Positions 44,362-52,984 of a stretch of DNA of 64,000 nucleotides are shown here, one piece after another. The notes beneath the pieces are model-generated. The model was not told the origin of the DNA, did not search any database, and was given only the letters and a program-made list of their open reading frames with translations. Origin of the DNA: Bradyrhizobiaceae bacterium PARB1 (lineage in GTDB: Bacteria > Pseudomonadota > Alphaproteobacteria > Rhizobiales > Xanthobacteraceae); NCBI GenBank assembly GCA_002256345.1, contig NKIY01000003.1, positions 310,001-374,000 on the forward strand. The letters run 5' to 3'. Each line of letters begins with the position of its first letter. The first letter of the stretch is position 1. Position numbers and translations under genes: made by a program.

Positions 44362-46125
44362 TCAGACCAACGGACCGGGATTCTTCAGATAGCGATTCTT
44401 GATCGCATCCGCGGTCCAGTAAGCGAGCGCGCCGACAGTGCCCGTCGGATTGTAGCCGGCATTCTGCGGAAATACCGAAGCGCCGCCGGGCACGAACACA
44501 TTGGAGACATCCCAGCTCTGGCAATAGCGGTTGACCACGGAGTCCTTCGGGTCATTGCCCATCACCGTGCCGCCGGTGTTGTGCGTGGTCTGGTAGATGG
44601 TCGAATTCCACGGCCCCTTGCGCGGGCTCGCCGTCAATTCCACCGGATCGAGCGTCTTCATGATCTCGGCCGTCTTGTCGGTGAGGAATTTCGACATGTT
44701 GAGTTCGTTCTCATGGAAATCGAACGTCATGCGCATCAGCGGCCGGCCGAACCGATCCTTGTAGGTGGGATCGAGATCGAGATAGCAGTCCTTGTAGCTG
44801 TAGGAACTGCCATGGGTGCCGATATTGTAGGCCCGGTTATAGGTCTCCGCGGTAGCCTTCTTCCACTGCGAACCCCAGCGCGGCGTGCCCTTCGGCACCG
44901 GCCGCGTGGTGATCGGGCGCGCGCCTGTCTGCCCCGAACCGATATAGCCGCCGCCGATGAAGTCGAGATCCTTGTGATCGAAATTGTCGCCGTTGAAATC
45001 GTCGATCATCATGCCACCCGAGCCGGTGGCGATGAAGTTGTTGAGCACCTTGTCCTTAAGGATCACCGATACGCCCGACGTGGTCTGATAGGCGTAGTTG
45101 CGACCGACAACGCCTTTGCCTGACTGCGGATCATAGGGCGTGCCGATGCCGGACAGCAGCAGCAGCCGGACATTGAACAGCGAGAAGGCGCAGACCAGCA
45201 CGAGATCGGCGGGCTGTTCCCACTCTTCGCCCGACGTATCCACATAGGTCACGCCGGTCGCTTTCTTGCCGGTGTTGTCGAGATTGATCCTGGTGACTTC
45301 GGACTCGGTCTGCACCGCGAAATTCGGCAGCCGCATCAAAGCCGGCAGCACGCAGACCTGCGGGCTGGCCTTGGAGTAGTTGCCGCAGCCGAAGCGTTCG
45401 CAGAAGCCACAATAGGTGCACTGCCCCATGGTGACGCCGAGCTGATTGGTATAGCCCTCGGAGATATTGCCGGACGGGCGCGGGAACGGCGAATAGCCCA
45501 TCTTCTTCGCGGCTTCGGCAAACAGCGCCGAACCGTAGTTCTGCTTCAGCGGCGGCGTCGGATATTCGGAACTGCGCCAGCCTTCGAACGGATTGCCGCC
45601 CGGCTGAGTCTTGCCGTTCAGATTGCCGGCCTTGCCCGAAATGCCGGCAAGCTTCTCGAAGCGATCATAATAGGGCTCGAGCTCGTCATAACTGACAGGC
45701 CAGTCCTGGATCGTCATGTCGTCCGGGATCTTGCTGGCGCCGTAACGCTCGGTGATATGCGTGCGCAGCTTGAAGTCGCTGGGCAGGAAGCGCCAGGTTT
45801 GTCCGTTCCAGTGCAGGCCTGCACCGCCGACGCCGTTGCCCGGCAGGAAGCCGGAGAATTTGCGTATCGGCAGCGCCGTTTCGCTCATCTTGTTGCGGAC
45901 GGTCAGCGTCTCCTGCTCCGGCCGCAGGAACATGTCGAGGCGCACGCCATAGCGCAGCTCGTCCTGTCCATAGCCCGGCGGAAAATCGGAGGCCGTATCG
46001 CGCCACGGGCCGCGCTCGATGGCGACGACATCGAGGCCCTGCTTGGCGAGTTCGTAAGAGAGAATGGAGCCGGTCCAGCCGAGACCGACGACGACAACGT
46101 CTTTGCGTGGAAGTTTGCGTGCCAT
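44362..46125 (-). CDS. GMC flavoprotein, large subunit of a gluconate-2-dehydrogenase-type complex
   Basis: A 587-residue FAD enzyme. VVVGLGWTGSILSYELAKQG (residues about 11-30) is the FAD-binding GxGxxG, and the end has a Bateman-like QTTHNTGGTVMGNDPKDS and GASVFPQNAGYNPTGTVGAL typical of the GMC C-terminal block with the catalytic histidine-asparagine pair. The central cysteines in GQCTYCGFCERFGCGNYSKA recall the iron-sulfur or disulfide region of the gluconate dehydrogenase alpha chain and related FAD-sorbitol and fructose dehydrogenases. It should oxidise a sugar or sugar acid at the periplasmic face. No signal peptide; export is likely as a complex with the Tat-targeted subunit 3. Confidence 0.92.
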   Translation of the reverse strand: MARKLPRKDVVVVGLGWTGSILSYELAKQGLDVVAIERGPWRDTASDFPPGYGQDELRYGVRLDMFLRPEQETLTVRNKMSETALPIRKFSGFLPGNGVGGAGLHWNGQTWRFLPSDFKLRTHITERYGASKIPDDMTIQDWPVSYDELEPYYDRFEKLAGISGKAGNLNGKTQPGGNPFEGWRSSEYPTPPLKQNYGSALFAEAAKKMGYSPFPRPSGNISEGYTNQLGVTMGQCTYCGFCERFGCGNYSKASPQVCVLPALMRLPNFAVQTESEVTRINLDNTGKKATGVTYVDTSGEEWEQPADLVLVCAFSLFNVRLLLLSGIGTPYDPQSGKGVVGRNYAYQTTSGVSVILKDKVLNNFIATGSGGMMIDDFNGDNFDHKDLDFIGGGYIGSGQTGARPITTRPVPKGTPRWGSQWKKATAETYNRAYNIGTHGSSYSYKDCYLDLDPTYKDRFGRPLMRMTFDFHENELNMSKFLTDKTAEIMKTLDPVELTASPRKGPWNSTIYQTTHNTGGTVMGNDPKDSVVNRYCQSWDVSNVFVPGGASVFPQNAGYNPTGTVGALAYWTADAIKNRYLKNPGPLV

Positions 46126-46128
46126 CAC

Positions 46129-46881
46129 TCAGTCTTTCGCTGTCCAGTCGGCGCGTCCCATGATGCTCACCGGCGGCAGGGGATATTTTTCGTTGTAGCG
46201 TTCGACCCAGTCGCGGAAATCGTAGCGGGCGCCCGGGAAGCCGACGAGCTTCCAGCCCGCCATGTCGCGATTGCCGCCATAGATCGGATCCGCGAAGAAG
46301 CCTTCCTGCGTGCCCGACAGCAGCAGCGAGAAGAAGCTGACGCCGTTGACGTCCTTCAGCTTCGCGATGCCTTTCTCGATATCGGTAAGCACCTTGTCCT
46401 GATCGGCAGGCGCGAGGGCATTGAAGGTCTTGCCACCGAAATTCGCCTTCACGTAATCGGCGATCGCTGCGAGTCCCTTGCGATAGCGCGCAGCCGGCGC
46501 ATCGGCGCCCTGATAGCCTTGGCCCGGCGTGCCATTCATGAAAGGCGGCCGCATATAGAGTCCTTCGCTGCGGCCGAACGGGCCAGCGAGCTGGCGGTCG
46601 AGATAGACAGCGCAGCCGGCATCCTTGCCACCGGGGCCGAGTTCATCGGAGGGGATCAGGCGGTCGACGATCGCTTCGACAGCGGCGGCTTCATCGGCGG
46701 TGAAGAATTGCCAAGGTCCGGGGCGCACCGGGACGGGCGGCGATGCCGTCCCCTTTTCCCACGGCATCGCGCCGGACAGCGTGCGCGCACGGGCGGATGT
46801 AGCGCCCGCAACGAGAAGCGCCGCCGTGGATGCGAGCAGCGAGCGCCGAGACAGTTGCACTTCCCGGGGTCGATCGTTCAT
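46129..46881 (-). CDS. Gluconate 2-dehydrogenase subunit 3 family protein
   Basis: A 250-residue small subunit. The start MNDRPREVQLSRRSLLASTA holds a twin-arginine-like signal (SRRSLL), so it probably carries the flavoprotein through the Tat channel. WQFFTADEAAAVEAIVDRLI and PSDELGPGGKDAGCAVYLDR are typical of the family, and FFSLLLSGTQEGFFADPIYG near residue 185 is its second landmark. Its stop abuts the start of the GMC gene. It begins the three-gene operon, whose promoter should lie in 46882-47000. Confidence 0.92.
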   Translation of the reverse strand: MNDRPREVQLSRRSLLASTAALLVAGATSARARTLSGAMPWEKGTASPPVPVRPGPWQFFTADEAAAVEAIVDRLIPSDELGPGGKDAGCAVYLDRQLAGPFGRSEGLYMRPPFMNGTPGQGYQGADAPAARYRKGLAAIADYVKANFGGKTFNALAPADQDKVLTDIEKGIAKLKDVNGVSFFSLLLSGTQEGFFADPIYGGNRDMAGWKLVGFPGARYDFRDWVERYNEKYPLPPVSIMGRADWTAKD

Positions 46882-47273
46882 CGTGCGTCATCCGAATTGG
46901 AATTATTCCAATCGAAGGTTCACGACAATTTGTCGCAGGGCAACGATCTATTGATCACAATGTTGGGAGACGTCTGTGGATTGTCTCAATCCATCACGCC
47001 TGGCACCGATCGAGTCGAACGACGCTTCAACGCCGCACTCGCGATGACATCCACCTTCTCCTGACCAACTCACATTTGCGGCACCGCGAGATCGGAAAAT
47101 GACACCGCCGCGTCCGGCGCAAGACGTTGCTGTATGCGCATTCCACATGGCCGGGCTGCGCCGGATTTTTATCGTAGGGCTGTACAAGCTGCGATGTTCC
47201 GTCGCAGTTAAGTCGGATAGTCTCAACAGCAACGGGCGGCAAGCACGCGCCTCGCAACGGGATGGAAACGACG
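46882..47273. other. Divergent control region between the dehydrogenase operon and dctA
   Basis: About 390 bases without a gene between two divergent units. It must hold both promoters. I see GTCGCAATTC-free, moderately A+T-rich patches near 46890-46970 and no sigma-54 pair. TGGCAC at 47001 lacks the TTGC partner. No hairpin or riboswitch-like structure stands out. Confidence 0.5.
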
Positions 47274-48593
47274 ATGAGCAGACAGCCCTGGTACAAAGTG
47301 CTCTACATCCAGGTGATCATCGCCATCATCATCGGCGTGGCGCTCGGTTACTTCTATCCCGATGCCGGCAAGGCGCTGAAGCCGCTCGGCGACGGCTTCA
47401 TCGCGCTGATCAAGATGATGATCGCACCTGCGATCTTCTGCACAGTGGTGCATGGCATCGCCTCCATTGGCGACATGAGCAAGGTCGGTCGCATCGGCGG
47501 CAAGACGCTGCTCTATTTCGAAGTGGTCTCCACCGCCGCGCTGCTGATCGGACTTCTGGTCGGACACTTCCTGCAGCCCGGCGCCGGTTTTAACATCGAT
47601 CCGGCGACGCTCGATGCGAAGTCTGTCGCGAGTTACGTGACGCGCGCCAAGGAGGAGAGTTTCGTCAATCATCTGCTGGCGATCATCCCGACCTCCTATT
47701 TCGACTCATTGGCCAAGGGGGATCTGCTGCAGGTGCTGCTGGTGGCGATCCTGTCGGGCTTTGCGATCTCGCATATGGGCAAACCCGGCGAGAAGATCGC
47801 CGAAGGCATCGATCTCGCCGGCAAGATGTTCTTCCGCATCATCGGCATGATCGTGAAGGTGGCGCCGATCGGCGCCTTCGGCGCCATGGCCTTCACCATC
47901 GGCTCGTTCGGGCTCGGCGCACTGGTCAATCTCGGCTATCTGATCATCACCTTTTACGTGGCATCGCTGCTGTTCGTGCTCCTGGTGCTCGGCGGCATCG
48001 CGCGCGCCTTCGGCTTCTCGATCCTGCGCTTCATCGCCTATATCAAGGATGAGCTGCTGATCGTGCTCGGCACCTCATCGTCGGAAACCGTGCTGCCGCG
48101 CATGATCACCAAGATGGAAGCGCTCGGCGCGTCAAAGCCGGTGGTCGGCCTCGTGATCCCGACCGGCTATAGTTTCAACCTCGACGGCACCAATATCTAC
48201 ATGACGCTGGCGACGCTGTTTCTGGCACAGGCGACCAACACGCATCTCTCCATCGGCCAGATGGCCGCGGTACTCGGCGTCGCCATGCTCACCTCGAAAG
48301 GCGCATCGGGCGTGACGGGCGCAGGCTTCGTGACGCTGGCAGCGACGCTGTCGATCATTCCCGACATTCCGATCACTTCGCTCGCGATCATCGTCGGTAT
48401 CGACAAATTCATGAGCGAATGCCGCGCCCTGACCAACCTGATCGGCAACGGCGTTGCCACCATCGTGATCAGCCGCTGGGAAGGCGAACTTGACCGGCAC
48501 AAGCTGCATGAGGCGATGGCGCATCCCATCACATTCGGCGAGGAAATGGAGCGCGTGCCGCTGGATGAGGTGCCGGTGAAGCCGGCGGCATAA
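47274..48593 (+). CDS. dctA: C4-dicarboxylate transport protein
   Basis: Sodium- or proton-coupled symporter of the DAACS family that imports succinate, fumarate and malate through the inner membrane. The 439-residue product starts [25 protein letters not shown] lies seven bases before ATG 47274, while ATG 47262 abuts GGG. About eight helices plus two re-entrant loops are present: [20 protein letters not shown] (serine-rich HP1 loop), [20 protein letters not shown] (substrate and cation site) and [20 protein letters not shown] (HP2). In rhizobia dctA is controlled by DctBD, but no such genes are nearby. It may be co-regulated with the divergent sugar-acid dehydrogenase operon. Confidence 0.96.
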   Translation: MSRQPWYKVLYIQVIIAIIIGVALGYFYPDAGKALKPLGDGFIALIKMMIAPAIFCTVVHGIASIGDMSKVGRIGGKTLLYFEVVSTAALLIGLLVGHFLQPGAGFNIDPATLDAKSVASYVTRAKEESFVNHLLAIIPTSYFDSLAKGDLLQVLLVAILSGFAISHMGKPGEKIAEGIDLAGKMFFRIIGMIVKVAPIGAFGAMAFTIGSFGLGALVNLGYLIITFYVASLLFVLLVLGGIARAFGFSILRFIAYIKDELLIVLGTSSSETVLPRMITKMEALGASKPVVGLVIPTGYSFNLDGTNIYMTLATLFLAQATNTHLSIGQMAAVLGVAMLTSKGASGVTGAGFVTLAATLSIIPDIPITSLAIIVGIDKFMSECRALTNLIGNGVATIVISRWEGELDRHKLHEAMAHPITFGEEMERVPLDEVPVKPAA

Positions 48594-48690
48594 GCCAAAC
48601 TGGCTTTGAGCCTGGATGAAGCGAAGCGTAATCCCCATTTGTAGAAATAGCGGAGACGCTGGCCTCCGCATGTCGCTCCACTCACGCGGG

Positions 48691-49005
48691 CTACGGCTGC
48701 GAATCCGGCATCAGCGCCGCAATCGCCTCGGCGCTCGCTTTCGCCTTCGACAGCAACAGATATTTCCCATTGCGCAATGTCGCCGCACTGGCCACGACCA
48801 CCGCGCGCTTCGGGCAGATACCGAAGCAACTCGTCGTCACCACGCGCGGCGGCCTCACATCTTGCACGGCGCTGCGGTTCTTCGCTTCTGACTTGAGTGC
48901 CTTGCGCAGCTTCTTGCCGTCGTCGATCCGGCCGAGGCACTTCTTGCAGACAAGGATCGGCGGCGCGCGGCGCAGCCTTGCGGCAGTAACGGGTTTTGGG
49001 GCCAT
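48691..49005 (-). CDS. Four-cysteine, ferredoxin-like small protein (104 aa)
   Basis: A 104-residue protein starting MAPKPVTAARLRRAPPILVC. It has VCKKCLGR near the front and SCFGICPKRAVVV in the middle, a four-cysteine set resembling thioredoxin-like [2Fe-2S] ferredoxins (C...C...CxxxC), with two more beta-alpha elements after. Iron-sulfur or zinc binding is likely. ATG 49005 lacks a visible ribosome site. A start farther upstream is open but reads through low-quality sequence. No function can be assigned. Confidence 0.65.
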   Translation of the reverse strand: MAPKPVTAARLRRAPPILVCKKCLGRIDDGKKLRKALKSEAKNRSAVQDVRPPRVVTTSCFGICPKRAVVVASAATLRNGKYLLLSKAKASAEAIAALMPDSQP

Positions 49006-49039
49006 AGGATCTATATAGACGCCGGGTTCTCGATTGCGA

Positions 49040-49219
49040 TCACCCGGACCGGCGGTTGGATGTATTCTGAACGAGATTGCCGTGCGCGGCCTGTTCGCGA
49101 ATATTGTGTTTTTCATCGTCGCGATGGCCTTTGGTGTCGTCGATCAACACTTTCGGCACGTTCGACGGCCCTTTGTCGCTACGGTTATGCTCGGGGACGG
49201 GCTGAATATGCTTGGTCAT
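49040..49219 (-). CDS. Small hydrophilic protein (59 aa)
   Basis: A 59-residue, very charged protein starting MTKHIQPVPEHNRSDKGPSN with CGGAGGGACAT before ATG 49219, an excellent ribosome site. It ends NTSNRRSG. The pattern HNIREQAAHGNLVQNT recalls small, disordered stress-type proteins that are widespread in Rhizobiales, but I know no characterised member. No cysteine and no membrane helix. Just upstream on the other side lies the membrane-protein gene at 49392. Confidence 0.75.
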   Translation of the reverse strand: MTKHIQPVPEHNRSDKGPSNVPKVLIDDTKGHRDDEKHNIREQAAHGNLVQNTSNRRSG

Positions 49220-49391
49220 ATGTCCCTCCGTTCGTGAATGATGGGACCAACGCGGCGGAGTTGCCCGCGTTCCGACATTATCTGCGCGATCAACTACTGA
49301 CTTCCTGCCGGATTGCTCTGCGGAATGCCTCCAAACGATTGAACCTTCAAATGAGTTGGCCTGACGCATCTAGGTCGTTGGGGGAGTTCGC

Positions 49392-49679
49392 ATGAAAGTC
49401 GCCTTGTTGATCCTGTTGGGCCTTATCCTTGGACTAATCGGCGGCGGCGCGCTTGGCCTTGGCGCCGGGGTTGCCTGGGTCGAATTGTTCAAGACCTCCA
49501 ATTTTGAAGGCTACAGTGCCATGCTGGTGTTCTTCACCTTCATGCCTATCGGCGCACTGCTCGGCGCGGTCGCTGGAGCCATTTTGTTCGGCATTGCCGC
49601 CGCCCACCCCCAGAAACTCAGCGCCGAACACCTGAAGCAGTACGACCGTGACGGCTTCCGTTTCCGACAGGATATTTGA
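49392..49679 (+). CDS. Two-span membrane protein (95 aa)
   Basis: A 95-residue protein starting MKVALLILLGLILGLIGGGA. GGGGGAG lies six bases before ATG 49392. Two hydrophobic helices (about 1-28 and 40-68) are joined by a short loop (VELFKTSNFEGYSAM). The tail LSAEHLKQYDRDGFRFRQDI is polar and should be cytoplasmic. Several glycine steps (LGLIGGGALGLGAGV) suggest tight helix packing. No family recognised; likely an inner-membrane accessory protein. Confidence 0.72.
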   Translation: MKVALLILLGLILGLIGGGALGLGAGVAWVELFKTSNFEGYSAMLVFFTFMPIGALLGAVAGAILFGIAAAHPQKLSAEHLKQYDRDGFRFRQDI

Positions 49680-49829
49680 CTATCGGGTCCGGAATTGTGC
49701 ATTGCAAAAATTTCTCTTGCAACGCGAAGGAAATTTAATTACTTTAAGCTTCAATTGATTACCATTTGTCGCCCGTCTCCGTTTTTCCCCACGGGCCATC
49801 TCGCTTCAACCATTCCGGATTTTCAGCAA

Positions 49830-50261
49830 ATGACAGAGCATAGCCTCTGGCGTTTGTCGCGCGCGTTGCATCGCGCGATCAACGACCAGAATTTCGACGA
49901 TCTCGCCGCCATGATCGACGACCATATCGACTGGGCCGTGTTCGGTCCGATCGATATGTTTCCGTTTCTCGGTGCGCGTCATGGAAAAGCAGCCGTTCTC
50001 GAGGCCTGCCGGCAAATTGCACAGAATGTCCGTGTGCATCGCTATGAGCGCGAACATATGTTGCTCAGCGAAGATTCCGGCTCGGTCATGATGCGCTTCT
50101 CGCTGACAGCGCTCGATACCAATCGGCCGATCAGCCTGCGCCTCGCGCAGTTCGCTCAATTCCGCGCCGGCCGGCTGATCAGCATGCGCGTCGTGGTCGA
50201 TACATTCGATCTGGTCGAGCAGGCTCTGGGCCGATCCATCCATCTGCCGAAGATCGCGTGA
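49830..50261 (+). CDS. NTF2/SnoaL-like protein
   Basis: A 143-residue cone-fold protein: MTEHSLWRLSRALHRAINDQ leads into DDLAAMIDDHIDWAVFGPID, then FLGARHGKAAVLEACRQIAQ and a set of strands closing with RLISMRVVVDTFDLVEQALG. The arrangement is the ketosteroid-isomerase (NTF2-like) fold used by small enzymes and binding proteins. No clear catalytic pair is visible, so binding or scaffolding is as likely as catalysis. ATG 49830 begins at the expected first helix. Confidence 0.8.
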   Translation: MTEHSLWRLSRALHRAINDQNFDDLAAMIDDHIDWAVFGPIDMFPFLGARHGKAAVLEACRQIAQNVRVHRYEREHMLLSEDSGSVMMRFSLTALDTNRPISLRLAQFAQFRAGRLISMRVVVDTFDLVEQALGRSIHLPKIA

Positions 50262-50345
50262 TCGTGCCTTGCAGCTGAATGCTGCGATGCCATAATTTTG
50301 CCGATGGTGGCGGTATGATCTGCGGACCAACGCGATCTGCTGGGC

Positions 50346-51269
50346 ATGGGCATGATGGCAGCGATAACCGTTCCGTTTTATCGACTTTGTTTCGTTGCTG
50401 CGGTTTGCATGGGCGCGGCGGCTTCGCCGGCTCATGCGCAAAATCCATGGGCCGGCATCAACGATGTCGAGACTCACGATCTCGCGCCTCCGCCCGGCGA
50501 GATCGAACCGGTCGATACGTCGCCTGTCGCGAAGAACGATTCGACCGAACCCGATTGGAGTTCGCTCAGCGTCAACGACTCGCCACTCGCCAAGGGATCG
50601 CTTCGCGAGAAAAAATCGTCGCTGATTGTCGGCAAACAGACCTCATCCTGGACATCGAATGACAACGGCGGCTCGTCGGCTGTCTCAGTGAAGCAATCGG
50701 TGATGCCATTCTGGGATACGCGTATCGGTGCTGACATGAATGTTGCGCACCAGGGGGCTGCACACAGCGCGCAGGACGCCTATCGTAACCAGTTCGGTGA
50801 CGGCACGCAGGCGGCGTCAAATGGCACCGCCTGGGCCGCCATGACGGCACCTGGCGTCGGCACGATCTGGGATCAGACCGCCATCGAAGCACGCGTCGAC
50901 CCCTATGCGGACCAGACCAAGTTCGGCACGTCGATCAGCAAGTCGGTACCGCTGGCGGGCAACCAGTACTCGTTGACGCTGCAGAGCGGCTACAATGTCA
51001 TCCAGCAGGGCAGCATTCCGATGGTCGGCTATAACGGCCGTCCCACGCGAACCTATGAGACCGATCAGCTTGCCCGTTTCAACATTATCGATACGGGTAC
51101 CACCTTCGTTGCCGGCCAGTCGCTGGCAACGACCGACGACAAATGGCTTCGCAAATTCGGCGCCGAGCAAAAACTGTTCGGCGGCGTAAACGTGTCGGGA
51201 TCGGTGAGCGAAACCACCAGTGGCGCGACCAACAAGAGTCTTACCGCCGGGTTTAAACATACCTGGTGA
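50346..51269 (+). CDS. Secreted hypothetical protein, probably outer-membrane or cell-surface
   Basis: A 307-residue protein with a signal peptide (MGMMAAITVPFYRLCFVAAV through SPAHA). The mature part has an acidic, proline-rich start (DLAPPPGEIEPVDTS), then a beta-rich body with repeated strand-like blocks (GTSISKSVPLAGNQYSLTLQ, TTFVAGQSLATTDDKWLRKF, GGVNVSGSVSETTSGATNKS) and the end LTAGFKHTW with an aromatic last residue, as in barrels. I recall unnamed relatives in Bradyrhizobium. The role is unknown; envelope exposure is the inference. The ATG at 50346 is followed by two more in-frame ATGs. Confidence 0.7.
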   Translation: MGMMAAITVPFYRLCFVAAVCMGAAASPAHAQNPWAGINDVETHDLAPPPGEIEPVDTSPVAKNDSTEPDWSSLSVNDSPLAKGSLREKKSSLIVGKQTSSWTSNDNGGSSAVSVKQSVMPFWDTRIGADMNVAHQGAAHSAQDAYRNQFGDGTQAASNGTAWAAMTAPGVGTIWDQTAIEARVDPYADQTKFGTSISKSVPLAGNQYSLTLQSGYNVIQQGSIPMVGYNGRPTRTYETDQLARFNIIDTGTTFVAGQSLATTDDKWLRKFGAEQKLFGGVNVSGSVSETTSGATNKSLTAGFKHTW

Positions 51270-51428
51270 TTTAAGTTTACATACACTTTATCCGCGAATT
51301 TCCGGCGAATAACGAGCACTCGCCGCAGATTGGCCGCTATCCTGTCGGAATCGACTGCGCAGATGACAATATTGTTGCGCCGTGCGGGGGACAGTCCGCG
51401 CGTCATGCGTCGATCAGGAGAAAACCCT

Positions 51429-51878
51429 ATGAACGCGACTCGCCCAGAGCAGACCGAAACCATCGCCGAAGACAGCAACCTCGCTGCCGTCTCGGAAGTC
51501 GAAGCAGGTATCCGCGACTTTGTCCGCAACGACATCGCCTATCTGCGTCGCCCCGGTGCGAACGCTGCCGCTGGTTCGACCACCGAAACAGCCACTGGAA
51601 CCGAAACCTCGGCCTCGCTCGACTCCTCTGCCGAAGCGACTGTGAACAGCGTCAACTCGCTGATCCAGCGCGTCGCCGGCACCTCGCTGGCAGAGATCGA
51701 GAAGCTGATCGGCGAATTGGAAAGCCTGCGCGACCTGCTGCATGCCGAAGGCCAGCGCGTCCAGCGCGAGATCTCCGGCTATGCCCAACTCAGCCAGGCA
51801 GCCATGAAATCCACCCGCCTGATTGCCGACAATGTGGCCCAGTGGAAGCGTGCGGCGGACAACCTCCGCCACGACTGA
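51429..51878 (+). CDS. Coiled-coil hypothetical protein
   Basis: A 149-residue protein starting MNATRPEQTETIAEDSNLAA, with AGGAG nine bases before ATG 51429. After a threonine- and serine-rich linker (GSTTETATGTETSASLDSS) there are two long helices (SVNSLIQRVAGTSLAEIEKL and LRDLLHAEGQRVQREISGYA) with heptad spacing, so a coiled coil is likely. It has an own terminator just downstream. I recall relatives in Rhizobiales labelled hypothetical. No catalytic motif; a structural role is likely. Confidence 0.75.
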   Translation: MNATRPEQTETIAEDSNLAAVSEVEAGIRDFVRNDIAYLRRPGANAAAGSTTETATGTETSASLDSSAEATVNSVNSLIQRVAGTSLAEIEKLIGELESLRDLLHAEGQRVQREISGYAQLSQAAMKSTRLIADNVAQWKRAADNLRHD

Positions 51879-51903
51879 TCGGTAAATAGCTAATGTTTTC
51901 AAG

Positions 51904-51931
51904 CGCCGCTCCGGCCCGGGGCGGCGTTTTT
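51904..51931 (+). terminator. Intrinsic terminator after the coiled-coil gene
   Basis: CGCCGC (51904-51909) pairs with GCGGCG (51921-51926), with CCGG/CCGG pairing possible inside, followed by TTTTTC. It lies 25 bases past the stop. Confidence 0.75.
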
Positions 51932-52035
51932 CATTGAAATTTCAGTTTCTTGAGTACAATTTCAATTGAACTTTAACCACCTCTCCCCGACCAAGTCCTA
52001 GGCAGAAAAACTGTCAGGGGTCTGGGGAGACATCC

Positions 52036-52173
52036 GTGCAAACGATACGACCGAATACCGCGGCGCCGATTCCAGCACGCGCGGCCGCGCCCAAAATGGG
52101 CACCATCATCGTTCGATTTTCTGGTTTGCTTCTGGTGGCCGTGGCGCTGATGGCCTTCGCCTGGAGCCGCTAA
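52036..52173 (+). CDS. Small single-span membrane protein (45 aa)
   Basis: A 45-codon frame from GTG 52036, preceded by GGGGAGACATCC. The product starts with a hydrophilic, alanine- and proline-rich piece (QTIRPNTAAPIPARAAAPKM), then one helix (IIVRFSGLLLVAVALMAFAW) and ends SR. It should insert with the basic front in the cytoplasm. No relative recognised. The ribosome site and helix support it, but 45 codons could be chance. Confidence 0.45.
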   Translation: MQTIRPNTAAPIPARAAAPKMGTIIVRFSGLLLVAVALMAFAWSR

Positions 52174-52245
52174 TTTCCGCGGCAAATATCTCTTCGCAGT
52201 TTGGGTCTGCGGCCCGCGCCAATGGCGCTAGGAAATTACACCCAG

Positions 52246-52389
52246 TTATTCGCTGACGACCGCGCTATTGTCCAGCGTGTAGGCGCCGTCGGCATAGCCT
52301 TTCACCACCATGCAGGTGCCGAACATCACAGCAAGCGTGATGCTCGCGAAGATGAAGCCAACAAATTTCAATCCGGCACGATCAGCCAT
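52246..52389 (-). CDS. Small conserved membrane protein (47 aa)
   Basis: A 47-residue protein starting MADRAGLKFVGFIFASITLA and ending YTLDNSAVVSE. GGGGAC lies five bases before ATG 52389. One helix (about residues 8-30) is followed by VVKGYADGAYTLDN. Small proteins beginning MADRAGLKF are a pattern I recall from many Bradyrhizobium-group genomes, which supports a real gene. The function is unknown. Confidence 0.75.
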   Translation of the reverse strand: MADRAGLKFVGFIFASITLAVMFGTCMVVKGYADGAYTLDNSAVVSE

Positions 52390-52500
52390 TGTAGTCCCCA
52401 GTCATCCCTAAGCATTCGTAGTGCGTGGGTCGCACATCACGCTCACAAAGTTCAAAACACATTAACGTTGGGTCGGTTCCACCGACAAAGTTGGATTGGG

Positions 52501-52983
52501 TTAATTGCGGTCGCTGCGCTGTGGCAGAAATACCGAGCCGATGAAAGAGTAAACTTCCTCGCCCCGCTGATTGACGGCAACGTTCTTCGATTGAACGATA
52601 CCCCAGCCAGGCCGCGATGCCGTAGCGCGCACCGAAACGATTTCACCGGAATAAGTCAACGTATCCCCGGCGAAAACGGGCTTGAGCCAGCGCAGATCGC
52701 GAAAGCCGGGCGAAGGCCCGCCAGTTCCGAATTCCTCGCCGCGCGCTTCGACTTCCTGACGCGCGCGAACGCCATCCGCAACGATCAACTTCATGCAGAC
52801 CGATGCGACATGCCAGCCCGATGCCACAAGCCCGCCGAACAGCGAATTGCGGCCGGCTTCTTCATCGAGATGGAACGGCTGCGGATCGAATTCGCGCGCA
52901 AAGATCTTGATCGCTTCCGCGGTGAACGTGAACGTGCCGAGTTCACGACGAAGGCCGACTTTCATGTCTTCGAGAAAGGGCAT
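52501..52983 (-). CDS. MaoC-family dehydratase, copy 2 (downstream)
   Basis: A 160-residue hot-dog-fold protein: MPFLEDMKVGLRRELGTFTF, then EFDPQPFHLDEEAGRNSLFG with the conserved D...H pair of (R)-hydratases, SGWHVASVCMK and DLRWLKPVFAGDTLTYSGEI. It should hydrate an enoyl-CoA or similar thioester. It starts one base after the stop of the other MaoC gene, so the two are translationally coupled and may form a heterodimer, as split bacterial MaoC pairs can. The substrate is unknown. Confidence 0.9.
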   Translation of the reverse strand: MPFLEDMKVGLRRELGTFTFTAEAIKIFAREFDPQPFHLDEEAGRNSLFGGLVASGWHVASVCMKLIVADGVRARQEVEARGEEFGTGGPSPGFRDLRWLKPVFAGDTLTYSGEIVSVRATASRPGWGIVQSKNVAVNQRGEEVYSFIGSVFLPQRSDRN

Positions 52984-52984
52984 G

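Noticed and set aside
43067-44392. Long open frame on the plus strand opposite the cytochrome c gene
   Set aside because: The minus-strand frame has three CxxCH motifs, a signal peptide and a good ribosome site; the plus frame has none of these.
47001-47006. TGGCAC as a sigma-54 -24 element for dctA
   Set aside because: No TTGC at the required distance, and the site is 270 bases from the start with no enhancer site seen.
45757-47064. Long open frame on the plus strand opposite the GMC and subunit 3 genes
   Set aside because: It runs across two well-supported genes on the other strand and into the control region; no coherent product.
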